A DNA stretch of 64,000 nucleotides, taken from contig NZ_CP070506.1 of NCBI RefSeq assembly GCF_016925675.1, positions 56,001-120,000 of the forward strand, written 5' to 3'. Below, piece after piece: positions 47,786-55,946 of this stretch. The first letter of the stretch is position 1, and each line of letters begins with the position of its first letter. This DNA comes from Pseudomonas hygromyciniae (GTDB lineage: Bacteria; Pseudomonadota; Gammaproteobacteria; Pseudomonadales; Pseudomonadaceae). The position numbers and the translations under genes were made by a program. Under the pieces are notes generated by a model that saw only the letters and a program-made list of their open reading frames with translations, did not search any database and was not told the origin of the DNA.

Positions 47786-48553
47786 TTATTGGCCCGGAAT
47801 GTCCTTGCGCAGTTTCACTGGATCCTGCTGTTTTTTCTTCTTCGCGATGGAGGTACGCATCTTGATGTTGACCGCTTCTACCGCCAGGGAGAATGCCATG
47901 GCGAAGTACACGTAGCCTTTTGGCACATGCACGCCGAAGGATTCGGCGATGAGCACCGTACCCACCACCAGCAGGAACGACAGCGCGAGCATTTTCAGCG
48001 ACGGGTGCTTGTCGATGAATTCGCTGATGGTGCCGGCAGCCAGCATCATCACCAGTACCGCAACGACGATCGCGGCGACCATGACCGGTACGTGGGAAAC
48101 CATGCCCACGGCGGTAATCACCGAGTCCAGGGAGAACACGATATCGATGATCGCGATCTGGATGATGGTGTAGATGAACTTGCCACCCTTGCCTGTCGGC
48201 TCGTCGTGGGTTTCGTCTTCACCTTCCAGGGCGTGGTACATCTCCTGGGAGCTTTTCCATAGCAGGAACAGGCCACCGAAGAACAGGATCAGGTCGCGAC
48301 CGGAAATACCCTGGTCGAATACCACGAACAGGTCGGCGGTCAGTTGCATGACCCAGGTGATCGACAGCAGCAACAGGATCCGGGTGACCATGGCCAGGGC
48401 CAGGCCGAAGATCCGGGTGCGTGCCTGCATATGCTTGGGCATGCGGCTGACCAGGATCGAAATCATGATGATGTTATCGATACCCAGGACGATCTCGAGA
48501 GCCGTCAAGGTGAAGAAGGCAATCCAGATCTCCGGATTGGTCAGCCATTCCAT
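47786..48553 (-). CDS. TerC family membrane protein
   Basis: 255 residues, seven helices. Both acidic TerC motifs are present: LEIVLGIDNIIMISI near the start and IAIIDIVFSLDSVITAVG in the middle. TerC proteins are linked to tellurite resistance, manganese efflux and metalation of exported proteins; which applies is unknown. A GCGCCGGC/GCCGGCGC hairpin (48582-48603) lies in the short leader, but the leader is too short for a full yybP-ykoY manganese riboswitch. Confidence 0.92.
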   Translation of the reverse strand: MEWLTNPEIWIAFFTLTALEIVLGIDNIIMISILVSRMPKHMQARTRIFGLALAMVTRILLLLSITWVMQLTADLFVVFDQGISGRDLILFFGGLFLLWKSSQEMYHALEGEDETHDEPTGKGGKFIYTIIQIAIIDIVFSLDSVITAVGMVSHVPVMVAAIVVAVLVMMLAAGTISEFIDKHPSLKMLALSFLLVVGTVLIAESFGVHVPKGYVYFAMAFSLAVEAVNIKMRTSIAKKKKQQDPVKLRKDIPGQ

Positions 48554-48618
48554 ATGTGTTCCTTTGCGCGAGTGTTAGACCGCGCCGGCAGGAGGGCCGG
48601 CGCAGTGGGTTGTTACGA

Positions 48619-49926
48619 TTATAGAGTGCTGAACAGTGGGAATGTGCCCAGCAGCAATGCGGCGACCATTATGCACAGGCACACCAGCACTGCCCACTTC
48701 AGGGTGAAGCGCTGGTGATCGCCAAATTCGATACCGGCCAGGGCTACCAGCAGGTAAGTCGACGGCACCAGCGGGCTGAGCAGGTGAACCGGCTGGCCAA
48801 CAATCGAGGCACGGCCCATTTCTGCGGCGGTGATGCCGTAGTGGCTGGCGGCTTCGGCCAGTACCGGCAGCACGCCGTAGTAGAACGCATCGTTGGACAT
48901 GAAGAAGGTGAACGGCATGCTCACCAGCGCGGTGATTACCGCCAGGTACGGGCCAAGGGCTTCAGGGATGACTGCCAGCAGGCTCTTGGACATGGCGTCG
49001 ACCATGCCGGTGCCCGACAGAATGCCGGTGAAGATGCCGGCGGCGAAGATCAGGCCGACCACCGCCAGCACGCTGCCCGAGTGGGCGGCAACGCGGTCTT
49101 TCTGCTGCTGCAGGCACGGGTAGTTGACTATCATCGCGATACTGAAGGCCACCATGAACAACACCGGCAGCGGCAACAGGCCGGCGATCAGGGTGCACAT
49201 CAGGGCCAGGGTCAGTGCACCGTTGAACCAGATCAGTTTCGGACGGCGGGCATCCGGGAACTGCGAGACGCTGATTTCGCTATGGTCGATTTCATCGCCT
49301 TGCAGGTGCAGTACGCCAAGACGGGCGCGCTCGCGCAGGCCGTACATATAGGCAATCACCAGGATGGCCACTACGCCGGCGGCCATGGCGGGAATCATCG
49401 GTACGAAGATGTCCGATGGGTCCACGTGCAGGGCGCTGGCGGCGCGGGCGGTCGGGCCGCCCCAGGGGGTCATGTTCATCACGCCACCGGCGAGGATGAT
49501 CAGGCCGGCCATGATTCGCGGGCTCATGCCGATGCGCTTGTACAGCGGCAGCATGGCGGCCACGCAGATCATGTAGGTGGTGGCGCCGTCACCGTCCAGT
49601 GACACCACCAGCGCCAGCACGGCAGTACCGACCGCCACTTTCAGCGGGTCGCCCTTGACCAGCTTGAGGATCTTGCGCACGGTCGGGTCAAACAGGCCGG
49701 AATCGATCATCAAGGCAAAGTAGAGGATGGCAAACATCAGCATCACGCCGGTAGGCGCCAGCTTGGTGATGCCTTCGAGCATCATCGGGCCGATCTTCGG
49801 CGCAAAGCCACCGAACAGCGCGAACAGGATAGGCACGATGATCAGGGCGATCAGCGCCGACAGGCGCTTGGTCATGATCAGGAACATGAACGTGATGACC
49901 ATGGCAAAGCCAAGGAAAGTCAGCAT
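48619..49926 (-). CDS. Citrate transporter of the CitMHS family
   Basis: 435 residues, about twelve helices. Conserved segments: SLDGDGATTYMI, NMTPWGGPTARAA (substrate-binding loop) and FFMSNDAFYYGVLPVLAEAA. CitMHS carriers take up metal-citrate (Mg or Ca) with protons. Ribosome site GGAGTATTCC-ATG is visible on the minus strand. Same position as PA5476 (citA) in P. aeruginosa (recalled). Confidence 0.92.
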   Translation of the reverse strand: MLTFLGFAMVITFMFLIMTKRLSALIALIIVPILFALFGGFAPKIGPMMLEGITKLAPTGVMLMFAILYFALMIDSGLFDPTVRKILKLVKGDPLKVAVGTAVLALVVSLDGDGATTYMICVAAMLPLYKRIGMSPRIMAGLIILAGGVMNMTPWGGPTARAASALHVDPSDIFVPMIPAMAAGVVAILVIAYMYGLRERARLGVLHLQGDEIDHSEISVSQFPDARRPKLIWFNGALTLALMCTLIAGLLPLPVLFMVAFSIAMIVNYPCLQQQKDRVAAHSGSVLAVVGLIFAAGIFTGILSGTGMVDAMSKSLLAVIPEALGPYLAVITALVSMPFTFFMSNDAFYYGVLPVLAEAASHYGITAAEMGRASIVGQPVHLLSPLVPSTYLLVALAGIEFGDHQRFTLKWAVLVCLCIMVAALLLGTFPLFSTL

Positions 49927-50056
49927 AGGAATACTCCAGGCGTAGCGCGGCTAGGGAATGGCGAACCGGATTGGGGTCAGCGCAGAACGAAAAGCGCGAG
50001 GCGTACGGGAGGAGTCGGGAAAAACAGGCGGGTACGAGCGGACATCAGCATCACCA

Positions 50057-50067
50057 TTGTTGTTGTT
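50057..50067 (-). promoter_or_regulatory. Possible Crc/Hfq CA-motif upstream of the citrate transporter
   Basis: On the minus strand AACAACAACAA fits AANAANAA. It lies about 130 bases before the start codon, farther than usual, and works only if it is transcribed. A perfect 9-base hairpin (GCGAAAGCT/AGCTTTCGC, 50142-50166) is further upstream. The remaining gap (49927-50197) shows nothing else. Confidence 0.3.
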
Positions 50068-50197
50068 AATTGGGCCCCTGGGCATAAAGACGCTCAGGTT
50101 AGCCAACCGGTCTATTGCCGGTAGTGAGGGCGATCCTAATCGCGAAAGCTTTCAGCCAGCTTTCGCTGCAAAAACAGGTCTCAGGTGGATGAGGTTC

Positions 50198-50301
50198 ACT
50201 GTAGGAGCGAGCTTGCTCGCGAAGGTCGTGAGCGATAAGGCGCGTTTGCGGGGTAAGCGCGGCACTCTCGGGTTTTTCGCGAGCAAGCTCGCTCCTACAG
50301 T
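50198..50301. repeat. REP doublet (REPIN), class A
   Basis: Arms ACTGTAGGAGCGAGCTTGCT and complement around GTCGTGAGCGATAAGGCGCG; same orientation as the cox copy at 5692. It ends one base before the stop of the DUF4105 gene. Confidence 0.9.
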
Positions 50302-50302
50302 T

Positions 50303-52264
50303 TTAAGGCAATTGCAGCCCACCGGCCGCCTTGTGCAAGGCGCGCAGGTGTTCGCCGACCTGTTTGAGATTGGCCTCGCAGGCGGCAATTTCCGCAGCCC
50401 GCGAAGGCTCCAGCAGCGCCCTCACCTCTTTATCCAGATCGCCGGTCAACGATTGCAGCTGCTTCTGGCGCAAGGCGCTTTCTGATTCCAGGCGCTGCCA
50501 TTCCTTGGGTTGGGGCAATCCATAACCGCTGCTGCCGAGCAGTTCCGCCGGACGGCTGAGGAAGCCGCTGTTGGCGAGGATCTGCTGCAACGTGGCATCG
50601 GCCTTGGCCATGCCGCCGTTCTTCAGTTCGCGGGCACCGAGGTAACGTTGCTTGACCTCGTCCTGGGCGAGCATCAGTTGCTTGCGAAAGCTGGCCTGTT
50701 CCAGGAGCAGCAAGGCGGCGCTGGTACGCAGGTCGGCCTTGTCGAACCACGCCCGGCGTTGCTCGGCGCTCAAGGTCAGCCAGTCTTCGACCTGGGTCTG
50801 CGGGATCGGCAGATGTTTCTTCAACACCTCGAACATCGCCTGGTAGCGCTCGCGGAAGGAGTCGAAGTGATAGCCCAGGCGCAAGGCTTCGCGGCGGTCG
50901 TCCAGCACGCTGGTGTCGGCCAGCCCGCGGGCCTTGAGCACTTCCAGCAAACCGTTGGGGGTGATGTTGTCCAGGGCTGTCAGCCGCGGGTTGGCGCTGC
51001 CGCTGCGCAGCAGTTTCAGGCCTTCGACGGCGCAGTTGTTGGAGAGGAAATAGTAATTGCCGTCGTAGCTCCAATGCATCTCGGCGGCGTGTTCGACGGT
51101 GTCGTTGATCTCTTGGCGCGTGAGGATCAGGGGGACTGAAGCCAGGCCGCGCAGTTCGGTCTTGGTGTATTCGTCAATCACCTGGGCCAGGGGCAGTACG
51201 AACAGGCGTGATGGGTATTTGCCTACCAGGCCGTCCCAACTTGAAAGCTGCACGTCGCCGACGAACGCGCGATAGGACAACACCAGGTGCTGGTCCAGGT
51301 CCAGGCGGCAATCAGGGCCGCGGGGGCGGCCTGGGGCACAGATCACCAGGCGCAGCATGCTGTGGCCCCAGCGGCTCACCAGGTTCTGGTTGGCTTCGGC
51401 CAGCAGGTAGTCGATGGCGTATACGCGCTCGGGGTCGACCTGGCCCAGGGGCGTCTTGGCAAAATCGTTACCGGCATTGAGAAAGGCGAAGGTGTTGGCG
51501 CAAGCGTCTTTGCCTGGCGGGGCCCAGCCGAAGTGTTGCTGGTAGTAACGGTACAGCGCGGGACGGCGGCAGGCGTAGCTCGGGTCAAGGAGGAAGTACT
51601 CCATGTTGACCGCGACGAATTCCTTGGGGTTGGTGATTTCGTACAGGTCCGGGCTGCGGGCCACTTGCCGATTGTGCTGCTCGCGCTCGCCACGGCGGCC
51701 GACGTATTGCGGCCAGCCGGCCAGGTCAAGCAAGCGTGGATCGTCGCTGAGGGTGAAGCGCCGGTCATTCTGGCCACGGCATTGATCGGGCAGGCCAACC
51801 AGGCCGGTGATGTTGTTCTGGCGGCTGCAGCGCTGGATCAACGAGCGCTGGTCCTTGGGCCACAGGCGCGCGCGATCATAGATATGGGTCAGTTCATGCA
51901 GAACGGTCGCGAGCAGTTCTCGGCGCACGGTGCCGTGGGGGCGCTGGGTCTGTTGGGTGGCGGCGGTGCCGTCAGTCAGACTGGCCAGCAGTTTGCGGTT
52001 GAGGTCCAGTTCAGAGACCAGCGACGCTTGGCCATAGGCGTTGGCGGGCATGTCATCGGTCCAGCCGACGTCGATGCGCCGGTCCAGTTGCTCGACGAAG
52101 CGTGGCGGCAGTGCCTGCATCGCTTCATCCAGCAATGCCTGGCTGGCCTGCTGTTGGGCCGGGCTCAAGCCGTCGGTCTTGAGCCGCAGTTGCAGGCTGG
52201 CCTGGGCGGCGCTGGCAGCCAGCAGTACCGTCGCCGCCAATAGCCAGGCGGTGACGCGCCTCAC
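50303..52264 (-). CDS. Exported HELTH-motif protein with DUF4105 domain
   Basis: 653 residues with a signal peptide (ending AAQA). The N-terminal half contains the zincin motif HELTH near 117-121 and a Glu-rich NPKEFVAVNMEYF about 100 residues later, as in an MCR-type metallopeptidase. The second half is a DUF4105 domain (RWGHSMLRLVI; NYYFLSNNCAVEG), an NlpC/P60-like fold with a candidate His and Cys. The C-terminus (~520-653) is helical. So two possible hydrolase centres are joined in one periplasmic or outer-membrane protein. PA5474 is the likely counterpart (recalled). Its start overlaps the next DUF2388 gene (ATGA). Confidence 0.85.
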   Translation of the reverse strand: MRRVTAWLLAATVLLAASAAQASLQLRLKTDGLSPAQQQASQALLDEAMQALPPRFVEQLDRRIDVGWTDDMPANAYGQASLVSELDLNRKLLASLTDGTAATQQTQRPHGTVRRELLATVLHELTHIYDRARLWPKDQRSLIQRCSRQNNITGLVGLPDQCRGQNDRRFTLSDDPRLLDLAGWPQYVGRRGEREQHNRQVARSPDLYEITNPKEFVAVNMEYFLLDPSYACRRPALYRYYQQHFGWAPPGKDACANTFAFLNAGNDFAKTPLGQVDPERVYAIDYLLAEANQNLVSRWGHSMLRLVICAPGRPRGPDCRLDLDQHLVLSYRAFVGDVQLSSWDGLVGKYPSRLFVLPLAQVIDEYTKTELRGLASVPLILTRQEINDTVEHAAEMHWSYDGNYYFLSNNCAVEGLKLLRSGSANPRLTALDNITPNGLLEVLKARGLADTSVLDDRREALRLGYHFDSFRERYQAMFEVLKKHLPIPQTQVEDWLTLSAEQRRAWFDKADLRTSAALLLLEQASFRKQLMLAQDEVKQRYLGARELKNGGMAKADATLQQILANSGFLSRPAELLGSSGYGLPQPKEWQRLESESALRQKQLQSLTGDLDKEVRALLEPSRAAEIAACEANLKQVGEHLRALHKAAGGLQLP

Positions 52265-52581
52265 AATGCGAGGATGGCTTCGGCGAGGACCTGGTCGCTG
52301 GCGTCGCGGGCTTCTGGCACGCGGGTTCGCAGGGTGTCGAAGGCGGCTTCCAGTTGCGCGCCGCGGATATCGCCATTGCTGGCGACAAAGCTGGCCGCGT
52401 CATCGTGGGCGGCGCGCACGACTTTGGAGTCACGGATGGAGGTGGTGGTGTCCGAGGTGAAATCAATGGTGCGGCCGAAAGCACGAACAATGATGTTACT
52501 GGTGGCCACGAGGGTTTGTGCCTGGGCGATATCTGCCAGCAGGAACAGGCCGAGAGCAGCTGCGATCAACGGGCGACGCAT
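52261..52581 (-). CDS. DUF2388 exported protein, copy 1
   Basis: 106 residues: signal peptide ending AQA-Q, then the family core RDSKVVRAAHDDAASFVASNGDIRGAQLEAAFDTLR cut here as KVVRAAHDDAASF and IRGAQLEAA, and a VLAEAILAL end. Four-base overlap with the 50303-52264 gene implies co-translation. GGAGTCATTCC precedes the ATG. DUF2388 proteins are small periplasmic proteins of unknown function, often tandem in Pseudomonas. Confidence 0.9.
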   Translation of the reverse strand: MRRPLIAAALGLFLLADIAQAQTLVATSNIIVRAFGRTIDFTSDTTTSIRDSKVVRAAHDDAASFVASNGDIRGAQLEAAFDTLRTRVPEARDASDQVLAEAILAL

Positions 52582-52607
52582 GGAATGACTCCAAAAGGTA
52601 AAGATGA

Positions 52608-52916
52608 TTATTGGACGAGAATTGCCTGGGCCAGTTCAAGGTCACTGGACTTAAGTTTTGGCTCGGTGCGACGCAGGTAATCCAGCGCGCTCTCCAGCCG
52701 GGCGCCCCGCCATTGGCCGTCAGTGGCAATAAACACAGCAGCGTCATCCTGGGCTGCGAGTATCAATTTACGATCGAACGGCGCCGAGGTCACTTTACTG
52801 GTGGCATAGGCGCTGGCGACGACGCCTTGGGTGGACAGATCAAAGGCCTGGGCCGGAGCGGCGCCGCAGATGGCAAGCACTGTAGGAGCAATCAATAAAC
52901 GGTATGAAAAAGCCAT
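52608..52916 (-). CDS. DUF2388 exported protein, copy 2 (divergent)
   Basis: 102 residues from the ATG at 52916; the frame continues to 53078 but that part crosses a REPIN. Signal peptide ends AQA-F. The core is more divergent than in the other copies (KLILAAQDDAAVFIATDGQWRG), but DDAA, G and RG positions and the LAQAIL end are kept. The ribosome site is weak. 26 bases upstream of copy 1. Confidence 0.85.
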   Translation of the reverse strand: MAFSYRLLIAPTVLAICGAAPAQAFDLSTQGVVASAYATSKVTSAPFDRKLILAAQDDAAVFIATDGQWRGARLESALDYLRRTEPKLKSSDLELAQAILVQ

Positions 52917-52988
52917 GGGACTCGACAACTGAAAACGAGCGCCAAGGCTAGCGCAATGCCCGGGCGAGAGCCAGCGAACAGGCAGGCT

Positions 52989-53093
52989 ACTGTAGGAGCG
53001 AGCTTGCTCGCGAACAACCTGAGAGCGCAGTGTTTTAGCCGTGAGCCCCGCGTTATCGTTCGCGATCTTCGCGAGCAAGCTCGCTTCTACAGT
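52989..53093. repeat. REP doublet (REPIN), class A
   Basis: Arms ACTGTAGGAGCGAGCTTGCT and a complement with one change (CGCTTCTACAGT); central CGCGTTATCGTTCGCG. Between DUF2388 copies 2 and 3, so it interrupts the tandem array. Confidence 0.9.
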
Positions 53094-53102
53094 GAGTCAA
53101 GG

Positions 53103-53423
53103 TCAGATGGCGAGGATCGCCTGGGCCAACTGAACGTCAGTGGCGGCATTGAGTTGTGGCGCCTGTTGGCGGATCTGTGCCAAGGCGCTTTCCAGCTTCA
53201 CGCCACGGATGGCGCCTTCGCTGGCGACGAAGCTGGCGGCATCGTCACGTGCAGCGCGCACGACTTTATTGTCGCGCAGGGAGGATGTGGCATCGGAGCT
53301 GGCGTCGGAAGTGGCTTTGAGCGCGCCCACAATCGAGTCGGTGGTCACGATCAGGCTGGTGGCGCTGGCATTGGCAGCAACGGCAAGCAGGGCTGCAGCG
53401 CTTAGCAAACGAAGACGGGACAT
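53103..53423 (-). CDS. DUF2388 exported protein, copy 3
   Basis: 106 residues from the ATG at 53423 (CAGGAGTCACCC upstream); a longer frame to 53549 is not supported. Signal peptide ends ASA-T. The core RDNKVVRAARDDAASF and IRGVKLESA is closest to copy 1. It is the first of the array in the direction of transcription. Two TGTACTGGTT repeats lie 130-170 bases upstream. Confidence 0.9.
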   Translation of the reverse strand: MSRLRLLSAAALLAVAANASATSLIVTTDSIVGALKATSDASSDATSSLRDNKVVRAARDDAASFVASEGAIRGVKLESALAQIRQQAPQLNAATDVQLAQAILAI

Positions 53424-53554
53424 GGGTGACTCCTGTGAATGAGACGAGCTGATGACGCGATAGTAGCTGGCGCCTATCTGTTCGGGTAGTACGCAGTGGG
53501 AAGTCGGTGCCCGGAAAGACTCAATCAACCGGTAAAAATCAATCGCCACTTAAT

Positions 53555-53594
53555 TGTACTGGTTACTTTTAATGCTATTTAAACTGTACTGGTT
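53555..53594. promoter_or_regulatory. Direct repeat TGTACTGGTT upstream of the DUF2388 array
   Basis: Two identical 10-mers at 53555-53564 and 53585-53594, each preceded by AAY, with a period of 30 bases (about three helical turns). This layout fits a protein bound on one face of the DNA. The 53424-53738 gap has no credible gene. Confidence 0.5.
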
Positions 53595-53647
53595 TGCGTG
53601 ATGAAGAAGACGGTCACGCTACTTTTTCGTCCTCCCAGAAACAACAA

Positions 53648-53676
53648 AACCCGCCTCCGGTTACCCGGGGCGGGTT
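53648..53676 (-). terminator. Terminator after the DUF1127 gene
   Basis: On the minus strand AACCCGCC pairs with GGCGGGTT and is followed by TTGTTGTTTC. It lies 62 bases after the DUF1127 stop. Confidence 0.65.
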
Positions 53677-53738
53677 CTGCTACAACAATTCGGGGTGCTG
53701 GCGGTGGACCCGGTAGGTCAGGGCCAGCGGGCGCTAAA

Positions 53739-53954
53739 TCAGCGCCAGAACGGCTTGCTCAGCTCTTCGTAGCGTTGAGCTTCGCTGATCCCGGCATCGG
53801 CCAGCAGACGCGAGTCCAGACGAGCCAGTTGATGGCGGCTGGAGATGCGGCGCTGCCACAACATCAGGTTGGCGATAACGCGCAGAGGCAGGGAAGCCTG
53901 GGTGTTGACAGCTTTATCTTCGAAGAACAGTTCGGAACTGAGTGTACGTTCCAT
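53739..53954 (-). CDS. DUF1127 small protein
   Basis: 71 residues. The C-terminal ~45 match DUF1127 (LMLWQRRISSRHQLARLDSRLLADAGISEAQRYEE), a short Arg-rich helical domain known from stress and phosphate-related small proteins in proteobacteria. It has no membrane segment. AAGGATG precedes the ATG on the minus strand. The upstream 318 bases carry several CTGTAC-type motifs, so it is probably controlled by a dedicated regulator that is not encoded here. Confidence 0.9.
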   Translation of the reverse strand: MERTLSSELFFEDKAVNTQASLPLRVIANLMLWQRRISSRHQLARLDSRLLADAGISEAQRYEELSKPFWR

Positions 53955-54036
53955 GATGACATCCTTCCGCTTGTGGCGGGATTAGGTAGTGGTTTAACTG
54001 ATGCCAATGATCCTCCTCCGGCGCAAGACTCTCTAG

Positions 54037-54201
54037 ATACAGTTCACCTGTATTGTGAGGGGCCAGTTAACTGTTTATAGGGGCTGTACTGTACGGAAAT
54101 GGGGCAACTGTACCTGTCGGCACTTATTTGGTGCGTTTTAGGTGTTGTCGAAGGGATTTGTAGGGTTTTACGGTAGGAAGCGACCGGTACAGCAGTACAG
54201 T
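54037..54201. promoter_or_regulatory. Cluster of CTGTAC/GTACAG motifs upstream of DUF1127
   Basis: ATACAG-N5-CTGTAT (54037-54053), CAGTTAACTG (54064-54073), CTGTACTGTAC (54084-54094), ACTGTAC (54107-54113) and GGTACAGCAGTACAGT (54186-54201) occur within 165 bases. They share the TGTAC core with the repeats at 53555-53594. Confidence 0.5.
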
Positions 54202-54227
54202 TTTTTTCATAAGAGCCACAAGCAGAT

Positions 54228-54261
54228 CCGGGCGAATGCAACGGTGTTTGCATCCGCCCGG
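54228..54261 (-). terminator. Strong hairpin after the CoA-transferase gene
   Basis: CCGGGCG-A-ATGCAA / TTGCAT-C-CGCCCGG, 13 pairs with one mismatch. It directly follows the stop at 54273 on the minus strand but has no T run. Confidence 0.55.
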
Positions 54262-54272
54262 GTCTGTGTTGA

Positions 54273-55766
54273 TCAACCTTTGAGCATATGCCCGGTTTCT
54301 TCCAGGTTGATGTGCCAGCTCAGGGCTTCGCGCAGAATATGCGGAGTGTGCCCACCGATGGCGCAGGCGGCGGTGTAGTAGTTGTTGAGGGCGTCACGGT
54401 AGTCAGGGTGTACGCAATTATCGATGATCACCCGCGCCCGTTCCCGTGGCGCCAGGCCGCGCAGGTCGGCCAGGCCGATCTCGGTCACAAGGATGTCGAC
54501 GTCATGCTCGGTATGGTCCACATGGCTGACCATCGGCACCACGCTGGAAATCGCCCCGCCTTTGGCAATGGACTTGGTGACAAAGATCGCCAGGTGCGCG
54601 TTGCGGGCGAAGTCCCCTGAGCCGCCGATGCCGTTCATCATCCGCGTACCGCAGACGTGGGTGGAGTTGACGTTGCCGTAGATGTCGAATTCCAGCGCGG
54701 TGTTGATACCAATGATGCCCAGGCGGCGCACCACTTCCGGGTGATTGGAGATTTCCTGCGGGCGCAGCACCAGTTTGTCCTTGTAGCGCTCCAGGTTGCC
54801 GAACACGTCGGCATTGCGCCGCTGCGATAAGGTGATCGAACTGCCGGAGGCAAAGCTCAGCTTGCCGGCGTCGATCAGGTCGAAGGTCGAATCCTGCAGC
54901 ACTTCGGAGTACATGGTCAGGTCTTCGAAGGGCGACTCGATCAGGCCGCACATCACCGCGTTGGCGATATTGCCAATACCGGCCTGCAGCGGGCCGAGCT
55001 TGTTGGTCATGCGCCCGGCGTCCACTTCCTGCTTGAGGAAGTTGATCAGGTGATTGGCGATCGACTGGGTGTCGCTGTCAGGCGGCGTCACCGTGGAGGC
55101 GGAATCAGCCTGGTTGGTGATGACGATGGCGACGATCTTCTCTGGCGGGATCGGGATCGCAGTGCTGCCGATACGATCATCTACCTTGACCAGCGGGATC
55201 GGCGTGCGGGTTGGGCGGTAGGTCGGGATATAGATGTCGTGCAGACCTTCCAGGTTCGGGTTGTGCGCCAGATTGATCTCGATGATCACCTGCTTGGCAA
55301 AAATCGCGAAGCTGGCCGAGTTGCCCACAGAGGTGGTCGGCACGATATGGCCTTGCTCGGTGATGGCCACGGCTTCAATCACCGCGATGTCCGGCAGCTT
55401 GAGCTGGTTGTTGCGCAACTGTTCGACGGTTTCCGACAGATGCTGGTCGATAAACATGACTTCGCCGGCATTGATGGCCTTGCGCAGGGTGCTATCGACC
55501 TGGAATGGCATGCGGCGCGACAGCACGCCTGCTTCGGTCAGTTGTTTGTCCAGGTCGTTGCCCAGGCTGGCGCCGGTCATCAGGGTGATTTTCAGGGGCG
55601 AGGTCTTGGCGCGTTCGGCCAGGGCGTGGGGCACAGCCTTGGCTTCACCGGCGCGGGTAAAGCCGCTCATGCCGACGGTCATGCCGTCCTCGATCAGGGC
55701 GGCAGCATCGGCGGCGCTCATGACCTTGTTCAACAGCGAAGGCAAGCGGATACGATCACGGTACAT
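54273..55766 (-). CDS. Acetyl-CoA hydrolase/transferase family protein (probable succinyl-CoA:acetate CoA-transferase)
   Basis: 497 residues, the class I CoA-transferase type seen in Cat1/ScpC/AarC. Segments such as DGMTVGMSGFTRAGEAKAVP, PLQAGIGNIANAVMCGL, EVLQDSTFDLIDAGKL (with the probable catalytic Glu in the first residues) and GTRMMNGIGGSGDFARNA are characteristic. It would move CoA between succinate, acetate or propionate. Monocistronic in appearance. Likely equals PA5445 of P. aeruginosa (recalled). Confidence 0.9.
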   Translation of the reverse strand: MYRDRIRLPSLLNKVMSAADAAALIEDGMTVGMSGFTRAGEAKAVPHALAERAKTSPLKITLMTGASLGNDLDKQLTEAGVLSRRMPFQVDSTLRKAINAGEVMFIDQHLSETVEQLRNNQLKLPDIAVIEAVAITEQGHIVPTTSVGNSASFAIFAKQVIIEINLAHNPNLEGLHDIYIPTYRPTRTPIPLVKVDDRIGSTAIPIPPEKIVAIVITNQADSASTVTPPDSDTQSIANHLINFLKQEVDAGRMTNKLGPLQAGIGNIANAVMCGLIESPFEDLTMYSEVLQDSTFDLIDAGKLSFASGSSITLSQRRNADVFGNLERYKDKLVLRPQEISNHPEVVRRLGIIGINTALEFDIYGNVNSTHVCGTRMMNGIGGSGDFARNAHLAIFVTKSIAKGGAISSVVPMVSHVDHTEHDVDILVTEIGLADLRGLAPRERARVIIDNCVHPDYRDALNNYYTAACAIGGHTPHILREALSWHINLEETGHMLKG

Positions 55767-55890
55767 GGATTGTTATCTCGGGCAACGGAGGCAAGGTGGG
55801 CAGTCTAGTGATTTCAAAGGTTTTCGTCCCGCTACCATGGTCGAATGCCAGGTGGCGATTTAGAGCCTTTGGTCGGGTTTTTCCCGTTAA

Positions 55891-55924
55891 TAAAAAACCC
55901 CAGCCTACGGGAGGCCGGGGTTTT
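55891..55924 (-). terminator. Rho-independent terminator of the pnt operon
   Basis: On the minus strand AAAACCCCGGCC pairs with GGCTGGGGTTTT (one mismatch) and continues as a run of six T. It lies 23 bases after the pntB stop. Confidence 0.85.
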
Positions 55925-55946
55925 GGGTATTGCGCTGGAGCAGTGT

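Noticed and set aside
48582..48603. yybP-ykoY manganese riboswitch in the terC leader
   Set aside because: Only an 8-base GC hairpin in a 65-base gap; the riboswitch needs a longer two-stem structure.
52878..52890. Single half-REP-like CTGTAGGAGC inside DUF2388 copy 2
   Set aside because: Within coding sequence for the signal peptide, with no partner arm; coincidence.
53598..54080. 160-codon plus-strand frame over DUF1127
   Set aside because: Contains the DUF1127 terminator and is antisense to a recognised domain.
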